Shown here piece after piece: positions 29,186 to 37,920 of a stretch of DNA of 64,000 nt; the stretch's first letter is position 1; every line of letters starts with the position of its first letter. Source of the stretch: Nostoc edaphicum CCNP1411 (GTDB lineage: Bacteria > Cyanobacteriota > Cyanobacteriia > Cyanobacteriales > Nostocaceae); contig NZ_CP054698.1 in assembly GCF_014023275.1 (NCBI RefSeq), positions 2,108,001 to 2,172,000 of the forward strand, in the 5' to 3' direction. Below the pieces are notes generated by a model. That model worked only from the letters and a program-made list of their open reading frames with translations, had not been told where the DNA came from and did no database searches. A program made the position numbers and the translations under genes.

Positions 29186-29659
29186 CTAATCCTTGGGATA
29201 ATCAGGCAGCGTCGTCACTTCAAACCAATATTCCACAAGCATCTGAATATCTCGTTTCAGTTGAGTAAAATTGATTGGCTTAACAATGTAGCTGTTGACA
29301 CCATATTGATAACATACTTCAATATCTTTAGGATTGTTAGAGGTAGTAAACACCACCACCGGAATCATCTTCAAGTTGTCATCCTGTTTAATCCGGCGTA
29401 ACACTTCTCGTCCATCGGTTCCGGGCAGGTTCAAGTCAAGCACAATCAAGCCAGGACGGGGCGACTTTTCGCGCTCCACATAGCTGCCAGTGCGATAAAG
29501 AAACGCCAAGGCTTGTTCCCCATTTACACACCTCTGAATAGCGATCGCAATGGTAGAACGCCCTAGAAATCTTTGCAGTGCCTCAAAGTCTTCGTTGCTA
29601 TCCTCGACAATTAAAAGTAGTGGGGTTTCCTGCATCGGGAAGGCTGAAATCCGAGTCAT
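29186..29659 (-). CDS. Rcp1-type response regulator
   Basis: 157-residue stand-alone receiver of the Rcp1 family, the usual cognate regulator of cyanobacterial phytochromes. Seen: acidic pair in LLIVEDSNEDFEAL, phosphoacceptor Asp in LIVLDLNLPGTDGREVL, Thr in VVFTTSNNPKDIE and Lys in YIVKPINF. There is no output domain. Its ATG overlaps the phytochrome stop codon (ATGA), and the next kinase begins two bases after its own stop. Confidence 0.93.
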   Translation of the reverse strand: MTRISAFPMQETPLLLIVEDSNEDFEALQRFLGRSTIAIAIQRCVNGEQALAFLYRTGSYVEREKSPRPGLIVLDLNLPGTDGREVLRRIKQDDNLKMIPVVVFTTSNNPKDIEVCYQYGVNSYIVKPINFTQLKRDIQMLVEYWFEVTTLPDYPKD

Positions 29660-31914
29660 GTATTTGCCTCCGCTGACAGGGTGAAGTAAAACGTACTACC
29701 AATAGTTGGTGTAGATTCCACCCAGATTCTACCACCGTGACGTTCCACAATTTTGCGGGCAATGGTTAACCCTACGCCAGTCCCACCGCCAAAGTCATCC
29801 CGTCCATGTAAGCGGCGGAAGATTTGAAAGATTTTGTCGAGATGCTCTTGAGAGATGCCAATGCCGTTATCACGAACGTAGAAAGTTAGAGAAGTAGAAG
29901 CAAGTTTTCTTTCGCCATTGCCTTCAATAAAACCAATTTCGACCCACTTCTGGGGTTTATCGTTGTACTTAATAGCGTTGCTAATCAGGTTGCTGAAGAG
30001 TTCATTAATCTGAGCGCGATCGCCTTGAACGCTTTTCAGGGGTTGAGGAATGCGAAACTCAACTTCACTCTGCGGTCGGGAAATGGTCAAAGTGGTGATT
30101 ACCTGCTGCACTAACTCGTTTAAATTCACTGGTTGCCGGCTCAGTTCGGCGCGTCCCAACCGCGAGAAATGGAGGAGGGAATTGATCAGGTCTTCCATTC
30201 GCTGTGTCAGCCGTACCAGGGTTTGCAGTTTCCCAATCCCGTCATCATCCAGTACGTCTGCATAGTCTTCCATTAAGAAGTTAGCGTAGTTGTGAATGCC
30301 CCGTAGCGGTTCTTTGAGGTCATGGGAGGCAACATAAGCGAAAGAATCAAGTTCTTCGTTACTCCGTTGTAATTCAAAATTCATCGATGCTAGTTTGTCT
30401 GCCTGTCGCAATACAACGCCCACAACTAGACTTCGCAGTTCAGTAACCGCCTCAATTTCACAAGGTTTCCAGGGTAGGGCAGATCCTTGCACCGTTTCTT
30501 GCCATAATTCAAAGGATTTGCGAGGAGACATTCTTAAACTGCCATCTGAGAAAACTTCCACAGGCTTGTTGGGGTTGCCGCCCCAATTCACCGTTTGAAT
30601 TACCTCTGGACGAAACCAGAGAATGTAATTGTGGTGAACTTTGGAAATTTCCAGGGCTAAAACGCCACTAGCGATCGCTTTAAATGATTCGGCAGCAGGG
30701 TAATTTTTCGTGAGCGATCGCGTCTCAAACAAGTTATGATGCAGTTGAGGTTTAATCCAATCAAGTAAAGCGTGAACCTCTGATTCCGATGGCGTTTGAC
30801 CCACTCGAATATACTGGTCGCCACTACATATCACCGCTCCCGTGGCGCTGACCAGATTGAGTAATTGAGATTTCAGTTGCACCATGCCATCCAGGAAATA
30901 CTCAGCCTGAGACAAGCTTTCCACAAATTGCGTTTGTAATGACTTTAATTGACTTTTGTAATCAATATCTTCACTTGCTTCTTTATTTGCCAGTTCCACA
31001 GACATCACCTGTCCAATGAACTCGCAGATAGTGCGGATATTGTAAGAAATATATTTGGGTGACGAATGGTGACAGGCAATCAATCCCCAAAGCTTTTGAT
31101 CCTGCATCAGAGAAATAGACATAGAGGCAGTCACGCCCATATTTTGCAGGTACTCTAGATGAATTGGAGAAACACTCCGCAACACCGAGAGACTGAGATC
31201 CAACGGTTGATTTGTTAAAGGATTGTTCGCTGGAATTAAGGTGACAGGCTGGTAGCTGGCATCTGGAATCAGCCGCAGCCAATTAAGGGTGTATAGCTGT
31301 CGGGCTTGCTTGGGAATATCAGAAGGCGGATAGTGTAAATCCAAATAAGGCGTTTCGTGATTGGTGTCTTCAGCGATCACACAGCCTGCCCCTTCCCGAT
31401 CGAATCGATAGACCATGACGCGCTCGAAGCCAGTAATTCGCCGGACTTCTTTTACCACAATTTGGCACATTTCTAGCAGCGTTAGTGCTTTCTGAATGCG
31501 GGTGATGGTTCCTCTTACCTGTTGATAGAAGTCAAAAAAACCTGTTTTCTCCTTCGCTTTTTTCGGCTCTAATTCTAGAATAATAATATTATCTAAATGA
31601 TGAACAATGCCATCAAAATGAATTAATTTATTATGATGTTTAATGGACAGATTTAAGGGATTAACGCTCTCAAAATCCTCCGTCAGACATTCTTTAATCA
31701 GCTTTATCTGCTTGATATCAAGTAAATCTGACAACGGCTTGCCGAGTAATTCATCAGGTTGAAAACCAACAACTTCCTGACTGTTGCTGCTCACCTGAAG
31801 GATTTCCAGGGTGGGATCTTGCAAAACTAGTAAAACCCCGTGAGGCTGGATCAAACTGGGAATGTGGATTGGTTCGCGATCGCAGTTTGTCAAATCAATG
31901 ATTTCATCAGTCAT
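29656..31914 (-). CDS. Biliverdin-type bacteriophytochrome histidine kinase
   Basis: 752 residues from the ATG at 31914, preceded by GGAG nine bases upstream; an in-frame TTG at 31929 is not needed. Order: PAS, GAF, PHY, HisKA, HATPase. The N-terminus has the biliverdin-binding cysteine of BphP/CphB phytochromes (C11 in LTNCDREPIHIPSLIQPHG). At the position where Cph1 has its phycocyanobilin cysteine the GAF reads SPIHLEYLQNMG, with Ile instead. The DIP motif (PPSDIPKQAR) and the PHY tongue PRKSFELWQ are intact. The kinase H-box is VASHDLKEPLRGI. It should sense red/far-red light through biliverdin and signal to the overlapping Rcp-type regulator. Confidence 0.94.
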   Translation of the reverse strand: MTDEIIDLTNCDREPIHIPSLIQPHGVLLVLQDPTLEILQVSSNSQEVVGFQPDELLGKPLSDLLDIKQIKLIKECLTEDFESVNPLNLSIKHHNKLIHFDGIVHHLDNIIILELEPKKAKEKTGFFDFYQQVRGTITRIQKALTLLEMCQIVVKEVRRITGFERVMVYRFDREGAGCVIAEDTNHETPYLDLHYPPSDIPKQARQLYTLNWLRLIPDASYQPVTLIPANNPLTNQPLDLSLSVLRSVSPIHLEYLQNMGVTASMSISLMQDQKLWGLIACHHSSPKYISYNIRTICEFIGQVMSVELANKEASEDIDYKSQLKSLQTQFVESLSQAEYFLDGMVQLKSQLLNLVSATGAVICSGDQYIRVGQTPSESEVHALLDWIKPQLHHNLFETRSLTKNYPAAESFKAIASGVLALEISKVHHNYILWFRPEVIQTVNWGGNPNKPVEVFSDGSLRMSPRKSFELWQETVQGSALPWKPCEIEAVTELRSLVVGVVLRQADKLASMNFELQRSNEELDSFAYVASHDLKEPLRGIHNYANFLMEDYADVLDDDGIGKLQTLVRLTQRMEDLINSLLHFSRLGRAELSRQPVNLNELVQQVITTLTISRPQSEVEFRIPQPLKSVQGDRAQINELFSNLISNAIKYNDKPQKWVEIGFIEGNGERKLASTSLTFYVRDNGIGISQEHLDKIFQIFRRLHGRDDFGGGTGVGLTIARKIVERHGGRIWVESTPTIGSTFYFTLSAEANT

Positions 31915-31995
31915 TCTCAGTTTCTCCAACTCCTCATTAGAACTCTGGCATAAATCAGAAATGACTAATTGAACTTACACTAGAAACTCTGGCTT

Positions 31996-32223
31996 CTACT
32001 CTTGGCTTAATGTTTCAATCAACAAATCCACCTGCTGTTGTCGCTGCTGCAAAAAACCTTCGCACTGACGCAAATATTCCACAGCAGTTGCAAATTGGTC
32101 AAACACAGCTTCCAATTCTAACTCACCCGCCTCAATGCGAGTAATAATTCCCTCTATCTCAGCAACCTTCGCCTCATAATTCCAACCTTCCTCAGAACTA
32201 GAAGCACCCTTACGTTTAACCAT
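31996..32223 (-). CDS. xseB: Exodeoxyribonuclease VII small subunit
   Basis: 75 residues, typical for XseB. The family signature is visible as [20 protein letters not shown] followed by [23 protein letters not shown], predicted as a helical hairpin. It assembles with XseA into the nuclease that degrades single-stranded DNA. Its ATG overlaps the 3' end of xseA by eight bases. Confidence 0.93.
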   Translation of the reverse strand: MVKRKGASSSEEGWNYEAKVAEIEGIITRIEAGELELEAVFDQFATAVEYLRQCEGFLQQRQQQVDLLIETLSQE

Positions 32224-33484
32224 TCAACTCTCTGCGTCCTCTGCGCCTCTGCGGTTCGTTTATTTCCATAACCTTCACTTTAACGCTACCTTGCCCCAAC
32301 TGAATCATTAACTCTTCCCCCACAGCCAACTCCGCCGCCGAACGTGCGATCGCCCCATCTTCCCGCCTCACCACTGCATAACCACGCTGTAACACCGCTT
32401 TCGGGTCAAGAGTTGCCAACTTCTGCCGCAATAATTCTAAATGCTGCGTTGCTTGGTGCGATCGCCCTGTCGTAATTTGCACCAAATGCTGACGCTTCCA
32501 AGCTAGCTTTTCCACCTCCTGCTGCACTTGTCGATCTAACCGCAAACGTCGCAAACGATTACGTAATACTTGCAGTTTATTCTCAGCATTTTCCCTAAAG
32601 CCATGCACCGCCTCATGTAAAGCGACAACTCTTTGCCGATGTTCAGTATACAACTCTGAAAGTGCTGGCACAACCATTTCCGCCGCCGCAGTGGGTGTAT
32701 GCACACATACATCTGCGACTAAATCTGCTAAAGATTCATCTCGTTGATGGCCAATCCCAGTAATTACAGGAATAGAACAACTAGCCAGCGATCGCACCAC
32801 TCGTTCGTCATTAAAACAAGCCAACTCTTCCACCGCGCCACCACCCCGCGATAAAATTAACACTTCGGCGCGGCCATCTCTTTCCACCCGCTCAATTGCC
32901 TTGACGATAGATTCCGGTGCTTGCTCACCTTGTACTGTAGCGGGAGAAAATAAAACGTGTAAACCTGGATACCTTTGTTTGAGGGTTTTTTGAATATCAC
33001 CCCAAGCAGCAGCCGTTGGTGAAGTGACAACAGCGATCGTTTGGGGATGGATGGGGAGCGATCGCTTTCTTTGCGCGTCGAACAATCCCTCAGCCAGCAA
33101 GCGATTTTTGAGTTGTTGATACCGCAACGCCTGTAAGCCAACACCAGCAGGTAAAGTCTGCCAAACTGATAACTGATACTCTCCCCGTTGTGGATATAGG
33201 CGAATACTACCCAAAATAATTATTTGCTCACCGGCAACTGGCATTTGGGTGAGTTTTGGCAATTGGCTATTCCATACCACACACTTAATTCCGGCGGTGC
33301 GATCGGTATCTTGCAGCGTAAAAAATAACCCACTCCGATGGTGGTTAGCACTAGAAACTTCGCCAGTTACCCAAACTTGCCGCAATTGTTCATCTTGCTC
33401 TAACAGCAAGCGGATATAGTCAGTTAATCCAGATACTGAAAGCGCTGTGTCAAGAATCAGAGAGTCGGGAAGGTCGAAAGTCAT
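32216..33484 (-). CDS. xseA: Exodeoxyribonuclease VII large subunit
   Basis: 422 residues from the ATG at 33484 ([12 protein letters not shown]); an ATG at 33526 and a TTG at 33541 are in frame but the residues they add look unconserved. The N-terminal OB-fold is [20 protein letters not shown]. The catalytic domain shows [30 protein letters not shown] and [16 protein letters not shown], and a helical region follows. The last residues ([14 protein letters not shown]) are translated from a dispersed CCTCTGCGCCTCTGCG-type intergenic repeat, so the true C-terminus has been extended by repeat DNA. Overlaps xseB by eight bases. Confidence 0.93.
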   Translation of the reverse strand: MTFDLPDSLILDTALSVSGLTDYIRLLLEQDEQLRQVWVTGEVSSANHHRSGLFFTLQDTDRTAGIKCVVWNSQLPKLTQMPVAGEQIIILGSIRLYPQRGEYQLSVWQTLPAGVGLQALRYQQLKNRLLAEGLFDAQRKRSLPIHPQTIAVVTSPTAAAWGDIQKTLKQRYPGLHVLFSPATVQGEQAPESIVKAIERVERDGRAEVLILSRGGGAVEELACFNDERVVRSLASCSIPVITGIGHQRDESLADLVADVCVHTPTAAAEMVVPALSELYTEHRQRVVALHEAVHGFRENAENKLQVLRNRLRRLRLDRQVQQEVEKLAWKRQHLVQITTGRSHQATQHLELLRQKLATLDPKAVLQRGYAVVRREDGAIARSAAELAVGEELMIQLGQGSVKVKVMEINEPQRRRGRRELNG

Positions 33485-33544
33485 CAAAGATGCCTGAAAG
33501 CATTTGTGCTGGAGAGATTCTAGCATTTTAATGAAAACCAAAGG

Positions 33545-33826
33545 TTAACCCAGTAAACGCTTCAATCTTTTGTAGACATCATCATCATTGCGCTTACCGA
33601 CTAAAATCACTTCTATTAAATCTTGATCGGGAAAATACCTGTAAATAATTCGATATTCACCACTATCAACTCGATATAAACCCTGATAACCAGATAGCTG
33701 CTCACTATCAGCAGGTAAAGGCTCAACATTCAAAGCCAAAACCTTTTTTGCAATCTGGGCTGCTATTTTAGGCTGTAAACCGTTCAGAAAATCAAGAACA
33801 GTTGCTAGACCATCAAGCTTCGCCAT
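33545..33826 (-). CDS. RelE/ParE-family toxin
   Basis: 93 residues with the RelE/ParE fold pattern: helical LATVLDFLNGLQPKIAAQI, then ADSEQLSGYQGLYRVDSGEYRIIYRY and a final strand LIEVILVGKRNDDDVYKRL. Conserved Arg and Tyr residues of the mRNA-interferase type are present. The gene overlaps the upstream antitoxin by 14 bases, the usual antitoxin-first arrangement. Confidence 0.9.
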   Translation of the reverse strand: MAKLDGLATVLDFLNGLQPKIAAQIAKKVLALNVEPLPADSEQLSGYQGLYRVDSGEYRIIYRYFPDQDLIEVILVGKRNDDDVYKRLKRLLG

Positions 33827-34082
33827 TAGCTAAATGCTCTAATGCAGATGTAAAAGCCTCTGTACCAATCATTTTGGACTGACTCAGAGCAACTTCAGCA
33901 GCTTGACCAAAAACCATATCCTCTAATTCTTCCAACCGATTAATTAATTTTTGGTAGCTCTCTGCTGAGATAATCACATGGCTAGGCCGTGATTGCTTAG
34001 TTAGTAGAACTGGCTCAGTAGCAGCCTTATCAAAAACCTCACCGTGTTTGTTACGAGCATCTGTGAGAGTATAGGTCTGCAT
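33813..34082 (-). CDS. Phd/YefM-family antitoxin
   Basis: 89 residues from the ATG at 34082 (MQTYTLTDARNKHGEVFDKA); an in-frame ATG at 34106 would place the start inside the putative operator. The N-terminal Phd/YefM DNA-binding part includes EPVLLTKQSRPSHVIISAES. The C-terminal helix presumably neutralises the toxin. As in the family, it should repress its own operon together with the toxin. Confidence 0.88.
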   Translation of the reverse strand: MQTYTLTDARNKHGEVFDKAATEPVLLTKQSRPSHVIISAESYQKLINRLEELEDMVFGQAAEVALSQSKMIGTEAFTSALEHLANGEA

Positions 34083-34087
34083 ATATG

Positions 34088-34115
34088 TTTTGACTATTTT
34101 AAACATTTTGACTAT
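34088..34115 (-). promoter_or_regulatory. Putative antitoxin operator (two direct repeats)
   Basis: The decamer ATAGTCAAAA occurs twice on the minus strand (complements of 34088-34097 and 34106-34115), 18 bp apart and six bases from the antitoxin start. Paired sites immediately upstream are typical of autoregulated toxin-antitoxin operons; binding itself is inferred. Confidence 0.5.
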
Positions 34116-34291
34116 ATTCTAGCAGATAAATCTTCTCATCTCAATTTTGGCTTAACCTGTAGATGATTCTGAACAGCATATCAAAACCTTGCAAGAGATG
34201 GGCCGACTTTGATTATTATATAAATGCGATCGCCCTGCTAGAATTGCCCCAACGTAGCTCTAGTAGTCTGGGTATCTTGCTACCAAAAGCC

Positions 34292-34569
34292 TTATTGAGT
34301 CTTTATGCCCACAAGATGCTCTTGGATTGCTTTGATAAATCGCCAAGGATATTCAGTTTCATTAACTTCAAGCCTAGATAGCAGTTGCAAAGCTTGTGTA
34401 ATCCATCCTCTTTTGTCAGTCGTGTATTGAATACCCTGTTGTGTCAGCATTGACTCTAACTCACCACACGGATTGATGAATAGTCCTTTTTAATTATGAC
34501 GGTCATGTTTCCTGGTCGGATTTCTGAGCCGTCATTGAATACAATGCGGGTTAGTTTATAAGTGTACAT
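34292..34569 (-). pseudogene. Remnant of an AAA-type ATPase gene (internal deletion)
   Basis: From the ATG at 34569 the frame encodes MYTYKLTRIVFNDGSEIRPG and then NMTVII, the typical first strand of an SMC/OLD-like ATPase just before Walker A. The expected GPNNxGKS is absent, and the frame stops soon after. In another frame the segment down to TAA at 34292 reads as a plausible C-terminal tail (DKRGWITQALQLLSRLEVNE, then YPWRFIKAIQEHLVGIKTQ). The two parts look like the ends of one gene whose middle was deleted, with a frameshift at the joint. The family call is tentative. Confidence 0.5.
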
Positions 34570-34670
34570 ACGAGAATAAATGAACTCTAAAGTAATATTT
34601 GTGTAGTCTAGCAGCTACTTAATAATGAAGCCGCTGTTGATGATATACTGATTTACATTAGTGATCGCTC

Positions 34671-34850
34671 CTAATTGAGCAACCTCCGCAAATGCTCACG
34701 AGTCCGGTTGTACTGACAGTGTTGTTTAGCTAATTTATTTTTTCTTTGAAAACTCTTGCTTACCCAGCCAAAAAAAGCTATCTCTGAATGCAAGTTGGTA
34801 TCATTGTGCAAAACTACCCTAATCTGGTAGCGATCAAGTTACGATCTTGT
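34671..34850 (-). other. Possible C-terminal gene fragment upstream of recA
   Basis: An open frame of about 55 codons without an ATG ends at TAG (34671-34673). It reads protein-like: LHNDTNLHSEIAFFGWVSKS, later QYNRTREHLRRLLN. It could be the tail of a decayed gene or a chance frame in the recA leader. I do not recognise it. Confidence 0.25.
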
Positions 34851-34901
34851 CACACCCTTTTTTGATTTGAGAAGTCCTATTCCAGAATTTTCTGGTTAAA
34901 A

Positions 34902-34917
34902 TAGTATATCTGTTCTA
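34902..34917 (+). promoter_or_regulatory. LexA-box-like site upstream of recA
   Basis: TAGTATATCTGTTCTA lies 65 bp before the recA ATG. It is an imperfect palindrome that matches the cyanobacterial LexA consensus RGTACNNNDGTWCB at all but one defined position (AGTAT instead of AGTAC). It suggests LexA control; in cyanobacteria LexA regulation of recA varies between species. Confidence 0.55.
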
Positions 34918-34981
34918 CTCAAGCTCCGAAACCAACACTCCTTAAAACCATATATTTAGATTAGAGGCATTAGAGGCAGAA

Positions 34982-36061
34982 ATGGCTATCAACACCGATA
35001 CTTCCGGCAAGCAAAAAGCACTGACTATGGTGCTAAACCAGATTGAGCGCAGCTTTGGTAAAGGGGCAATCATGCGCCTGGGCGATGCTACCCGGATGCG
35101 GGTGGAAACGATTTCTAGTGGAGCGCTTACCCTAGATTTAGCATTGGGTGGTGGTTTACCCAAGGGGCGGGTAATTGAAATTTATGGGCCGGAAAGTTCC
35201 GGTAAAACCACAGTAGCGCTACATGCACTCGCCGAAGTGCAGAGAAATGGCGGTATTGCTGCCTTTGTTGATGCAGAACACGCCCTTGATCCTACTTATG
35301 CTGCGGCATTGGGTGTAGATATTGACAATTTGCTGATTTCCCAGCCAGATACGGGTGAATCAGCTTTGGAAATTGTTGATCAGCTTGTGCGCTCTGCTGC
35401 GGTTGATATTGTAGTAATTGACTCAGTAGCAGCACTGGTTCCCCGTGCTGAAATTGAAGGCGATATGGGTGATATTCACGTTGGTTTGCAAGCGCGGTTG
35501 ATGAGCCAAGCCTTGCGTAAAATTACGGGCAACATTGGTAAATCTGGTTGTACAGTAATTTTCATTAACCAGTTGCGGCAAAAAATCGGTGTTACCTACG
35601 GTAGCCCAGAAACTACTACTGGTGGTAACGCATTGAAATTTTACGCTTCGGTGCGCTTGGATATTCGTCGAATTCAAACCTTGAAGAAAGGTACAGATGA
35701 ATTTGGTAATCGCGTTAAAGTCAAAGTCGCTAAAAATAAGGTAGCGCCGCCGTTCAGAATAGCGGAATTCGATATTATCTTTGGTAAAGGCATTTCTACC
35801 TTGGGTTGTATTGTAGACTTGGCAGAAGAAACTTCCATTATCGTCCGCAAGGGGGCTTGGTATAGTTACAATGGCGATAATATCTCCCAAGGACGGGACA
35901 ACGCCATTAAGTATCTAGAAGAAAAGCCGGAATTTGCTGAAGAAATTAAGAAACTGGTGCGTGAAAAGCTAGATAAAGGCGCTGTTGTTTCTGCTAACTC
36001 TGTAGCTAAAGCCAGTGAAGAAGATGAAGAGGAAGAAGTTGATTTAGAGCCAGAAGAATAA
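34982..36061 (+). CDS. recA: Recombinase RecA
   Basis: 359 residues, full length. Walker A is GPESSGKT at 69-76, Walker B is [10 protein letters not shown], loop L1/L2 residues are in [20 protein letters not shown] and [17 protein letters not shown], and the C-terminus is the usual acidic tail ([15 protein letters not shown]). RecA drives homologous strand exchange and LexA self-cleavage. It is monocistronic, with a LexA-box-like site upstream and a strong terminator downstream. Confidence 0.98.
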   Translation: MAINTDTSGKQKALTMVLNQIERSFGKGAIMRLGDATRMRVETISSGALTLDLALGGGLPKGRVIEIYGPESSGKTTVALHALAEVQRNGGIAAFVDAEHALDPTYAAALGVDIDNLLISQPDTGESALEIVDQLVRSAAVDIVVIDSVAALVPRAEIEGDMGDIHVGLQARLMSQALRKITGNIGKSGCTVIFINQLRQKIGVTYGSPETTTGGNALKFYASVRLDIRRIQTLKKGTDEFGNRVKVKVAKNKVAPPFRIAEFDIIFGKGISTLGCIVDLAEETSIIVRKGAWYSYNGDNISQGRDNAIKYLEEKPEFAEEIKKLVREKLDKGAVVSANSVAKASEEDEEEEVDLEPEE

Positions 36062-36098
36062 GGAATGTGGATTTATTAATCTGGAACTGCTAATAAAT

Positions 36099-36137
36099 GG
36101 TGCGTTATGAAGAGATATAACGCACCTTATTTTTTCC
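36099..36137 (+). terminator. Intrinsic terminator of recA
   Basis: GGTGCGTTAT (36099-36108) and ATAACGCACC (36117-36126) form a perfect 10-bp stem with an eight-base loop, followed by TTATTTTTTCC, 38 bases after the recA stop. Confidence 0.9.
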
Positions 36138-36161
36138 AAAAATCGAGATTTGAGTATTGTT

Positions 36162-36269
36162 ATACCAATTTGAAAAAAGAATGCGACAAATAGACCATTT
36201 GTAGAGACGCGATGAATCGCGTCATTACCCAATCTAAGGATGTGTTGCAATCATTAATTTAATTGGTAT
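36162..36269. mobile_element. 108-bp MITE-like element with ATACCAATT ends
   Basis: ATACCAATT at 36162 is inverted as AATTGGTAT at 36261-36269. The interior has GAGACGCGATGAATCGCGTC and AAGGATGTGTTGCAATCATTAA, shared with 17200-17262. The same ATACCAATTT ends bound the element that hosts IS copy 1 at 48013-49864. Confidence 0.65.
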
Positions 36270-36360
36270 TAAATACAAGAATGTTTGATATGTACGTCTT
36301 GCTCAATGATTTTTCGAGAATCATTTCCCTAATGTGATTTTGCAGGAAATATGATTTCAT

Positions 36361-36984
36361 TTAACTGGTTGCCCACTGGACAATGCCATTAGAAAAAGAG
36401 TCAATCAATTTTTCTAAAGCTTTAATTTCATTGGATTTCAAAGCTTTCGACTTCAATAAATTTTGGATTTGTCTTTCCAAATCTGGAGTTAACTTTTTAG
36501 TTTGAATAATTTCTTGAACAAATGTATCAAGTGTCAAAGATTGATAGAGTTCGTGAACTTGGGTGGCAACTCCCTGAGTGCTAAAACGAGACTGAACCCA
36601 ATTTTGTGCAGCATTGCCATAGCTTTGTTTTAGAGTTGGGTTTTGTAATAGACTATGAATCGCGATCGCCAATGCTTTAGAATCACGAGGAGGAACTAAA
36701 AATCCGGTTTCACCATGCACTAACGTATGCTGCAATCCTCCCACATTACTAGCAATTACGGGTGTTCCGGCTGCCATTGCTTCAATCGCCACTAAACCAA
36801 AAGGTTCGTAGTAACTTGGTACAACGCAGATATCCCCTGCGGCATAGTAAGCAGGTAACAACGCTTGAGAAATTCGTCCAGTGAAAACTGTAACGGCTTC
36901 CAATCCCAGGTCGTTCACCAAAGTTTCAATGCGTTGTTGTTCTTTGAAGTCTGCAAGTATTTTGTCCACTGAAAAACGAGACAT
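36361..36984 (-). pseudogene. C-terminal half of a family 4 glycosyltransferase (SPS-like)
   Basis: 207 residues from the ATG at 36984, which has AAGGA seven bases upstream. It covers only the GT-B C-terminal domain of a group 1 glycosyltransferase: QRIETLVNDLGLEAVTVFTG, then AAGDICVVPSYYEPFGLVA with the E-x7-E donor-binding signature, then GTPVIASNVGGLQH. The N-terminal acceptor domain and the start of the donor domain (about 200 or more residues in relatives) are absent upstream, where only repeats are found. It resembles sucrose-phosphate-synthase-type enzymes but should be inactive alone. Confidence 0.8.
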
Positions 36985-37122
36985 AAAAATATCCTTAAAT
37001 TTCAAATAAACTTCCCAACGTACTTTTGTTCTGATATATTACGCTTAAAAGTTAAAATATCGGTTAGAAATGGGGGAAAATCGGTGATTAAAAAAGTAAT
37101 GCTATCTAACTAAATAAATCTC

Positions 37123-37230
37123 TATAGGATTCCTATTTGATTTTTGAAAAAATTCAGTACAACTTGAAGAAGCGTGTTGCCTATTCCCTACCTACGCAAA
37201 TAATTTCATAAATCAAAGCGGATTCTTATA
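37123..37230. mobile_element. MITE-like element, TATAGGATTCCTATTTGATT family, copy A
   Basis: Left end TATAGGATTCCTATTTGATT and right end AATCAAAGCGGATTCTTATA are imperfect inverted repeats. The same family, in the opposite orientation, is at 39907-40004 and 40752-40918. Confidence 0.65.
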
Positions 37231-37326
37231 TATTAAGACTAGTTTTTTATTTTTGAAATTCACTTAGGCTATGTTAGCGATAGCATAAGGTAGCATTCTA
37301 AGGTTGTGGTGTGTTAGCGGAGGTCA

Positions 37327-37465
37327 AAATTAAAATTCTCCAAGTCAATAATTAAATCGATTTGGAGAACTGGTAGTGTAATGAGGTTAATTTCAGTAAT
37401 TTAATTGCAGTCTAACAATCAATTGTGGAGATAATGGGCAAATATAAGGTAGAAATCGGTTAGTT
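37327..37465. repeat. Spacer direct repeat, copy 1
   Basis: TTAAAATTCTCCAA, then a matching TTGGAGA arm, then GTGGAGATAATGGGCAAATA and AAATCGGTTAGT. It aligns along its length with 37921-38055. The TTCTCCAA/TTGGAGAA pair (37336-37369) forms a hairpin in both copies. Confidence 0.7.
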
Positions 37466-37467
37466 TT

Positions 37468-37830
37468 TTAAAGCTGCTTTAAGCGATAGCCCAATCCATG
37501 AACTGTCTCAATAAAATCATCTGCTCCAGCATCCAACCCGGTAATTTTCTCACCAAGGGTATCGCGTGCTGTTAACATGAGTACAGGTATTGTGCGATTG
37601 TGCGACAGGCTACGCTCCCCAATAGGCGATCGCAAGCGTTGACAAAAACTCACACCATCTAACTTGGGTAAGGTAATATCTAGCACCACTAAATCATATT
37701 CCAAGACTTTGATGCAATCCCACGCTTGTTCTCTATCTTGAGCCAAATCTACCACATATTGACGGTCTGTTAGGGCTTCCATTAGCATTTCTGCTAGCTG
37801 CACATCATCATCAACTACCAAAATCCGCAT
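37468..37830 (-). pseudogene. Response regulator with internal deletion (REC joined to last residues of OmpR output domain)
   Basis: 120 residues. The receiver is normal up to its last strand: VVDDDVQLAEML, LVVLDITLPKLDG and LMLTARDTLGEKI. After GADD the sequence jumps directly to FIETVHGLGYRLKQL, the final hairpin of an OmpR/PhoB winged helix. The KPF of the receiver and about 100 residues of DNA-binding domain are missing, with the frame preserved. The parent was probably an RppA-like OmpR-family regulator. DNA binding should be lost. Confidence 0.82.
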
Positions 37831-37920
37831 TGTTAGAATATTCGTGAATTAAAAAACTAGGATGAATCCCAATATCCAACCTTAATACTTTCAATTTGAT
37901 TTTGGGCGAGGAAATATATA

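Larger units (their letters stand above)
36985..37467. other. Decayed intergenic zone with MITE and direct repeat
   Basis: No intact gene. It contains a MITE at 37123-37230 and the first copy (about 37327-37465) of a roughly 140-bp spacer that recurs at 37921-38055. An additional fragment of the same spacer (ATATCGGTTAGAAATGGGG) appears near 37057-37075. Confidence 0.65.

Noticed and set aside
34163..34381. 72-codon plus-strand frame near the toxin-antitoxin pair
   Set aside because: It is antisense to the better-supported ATPase remnant and has an unusual composition.
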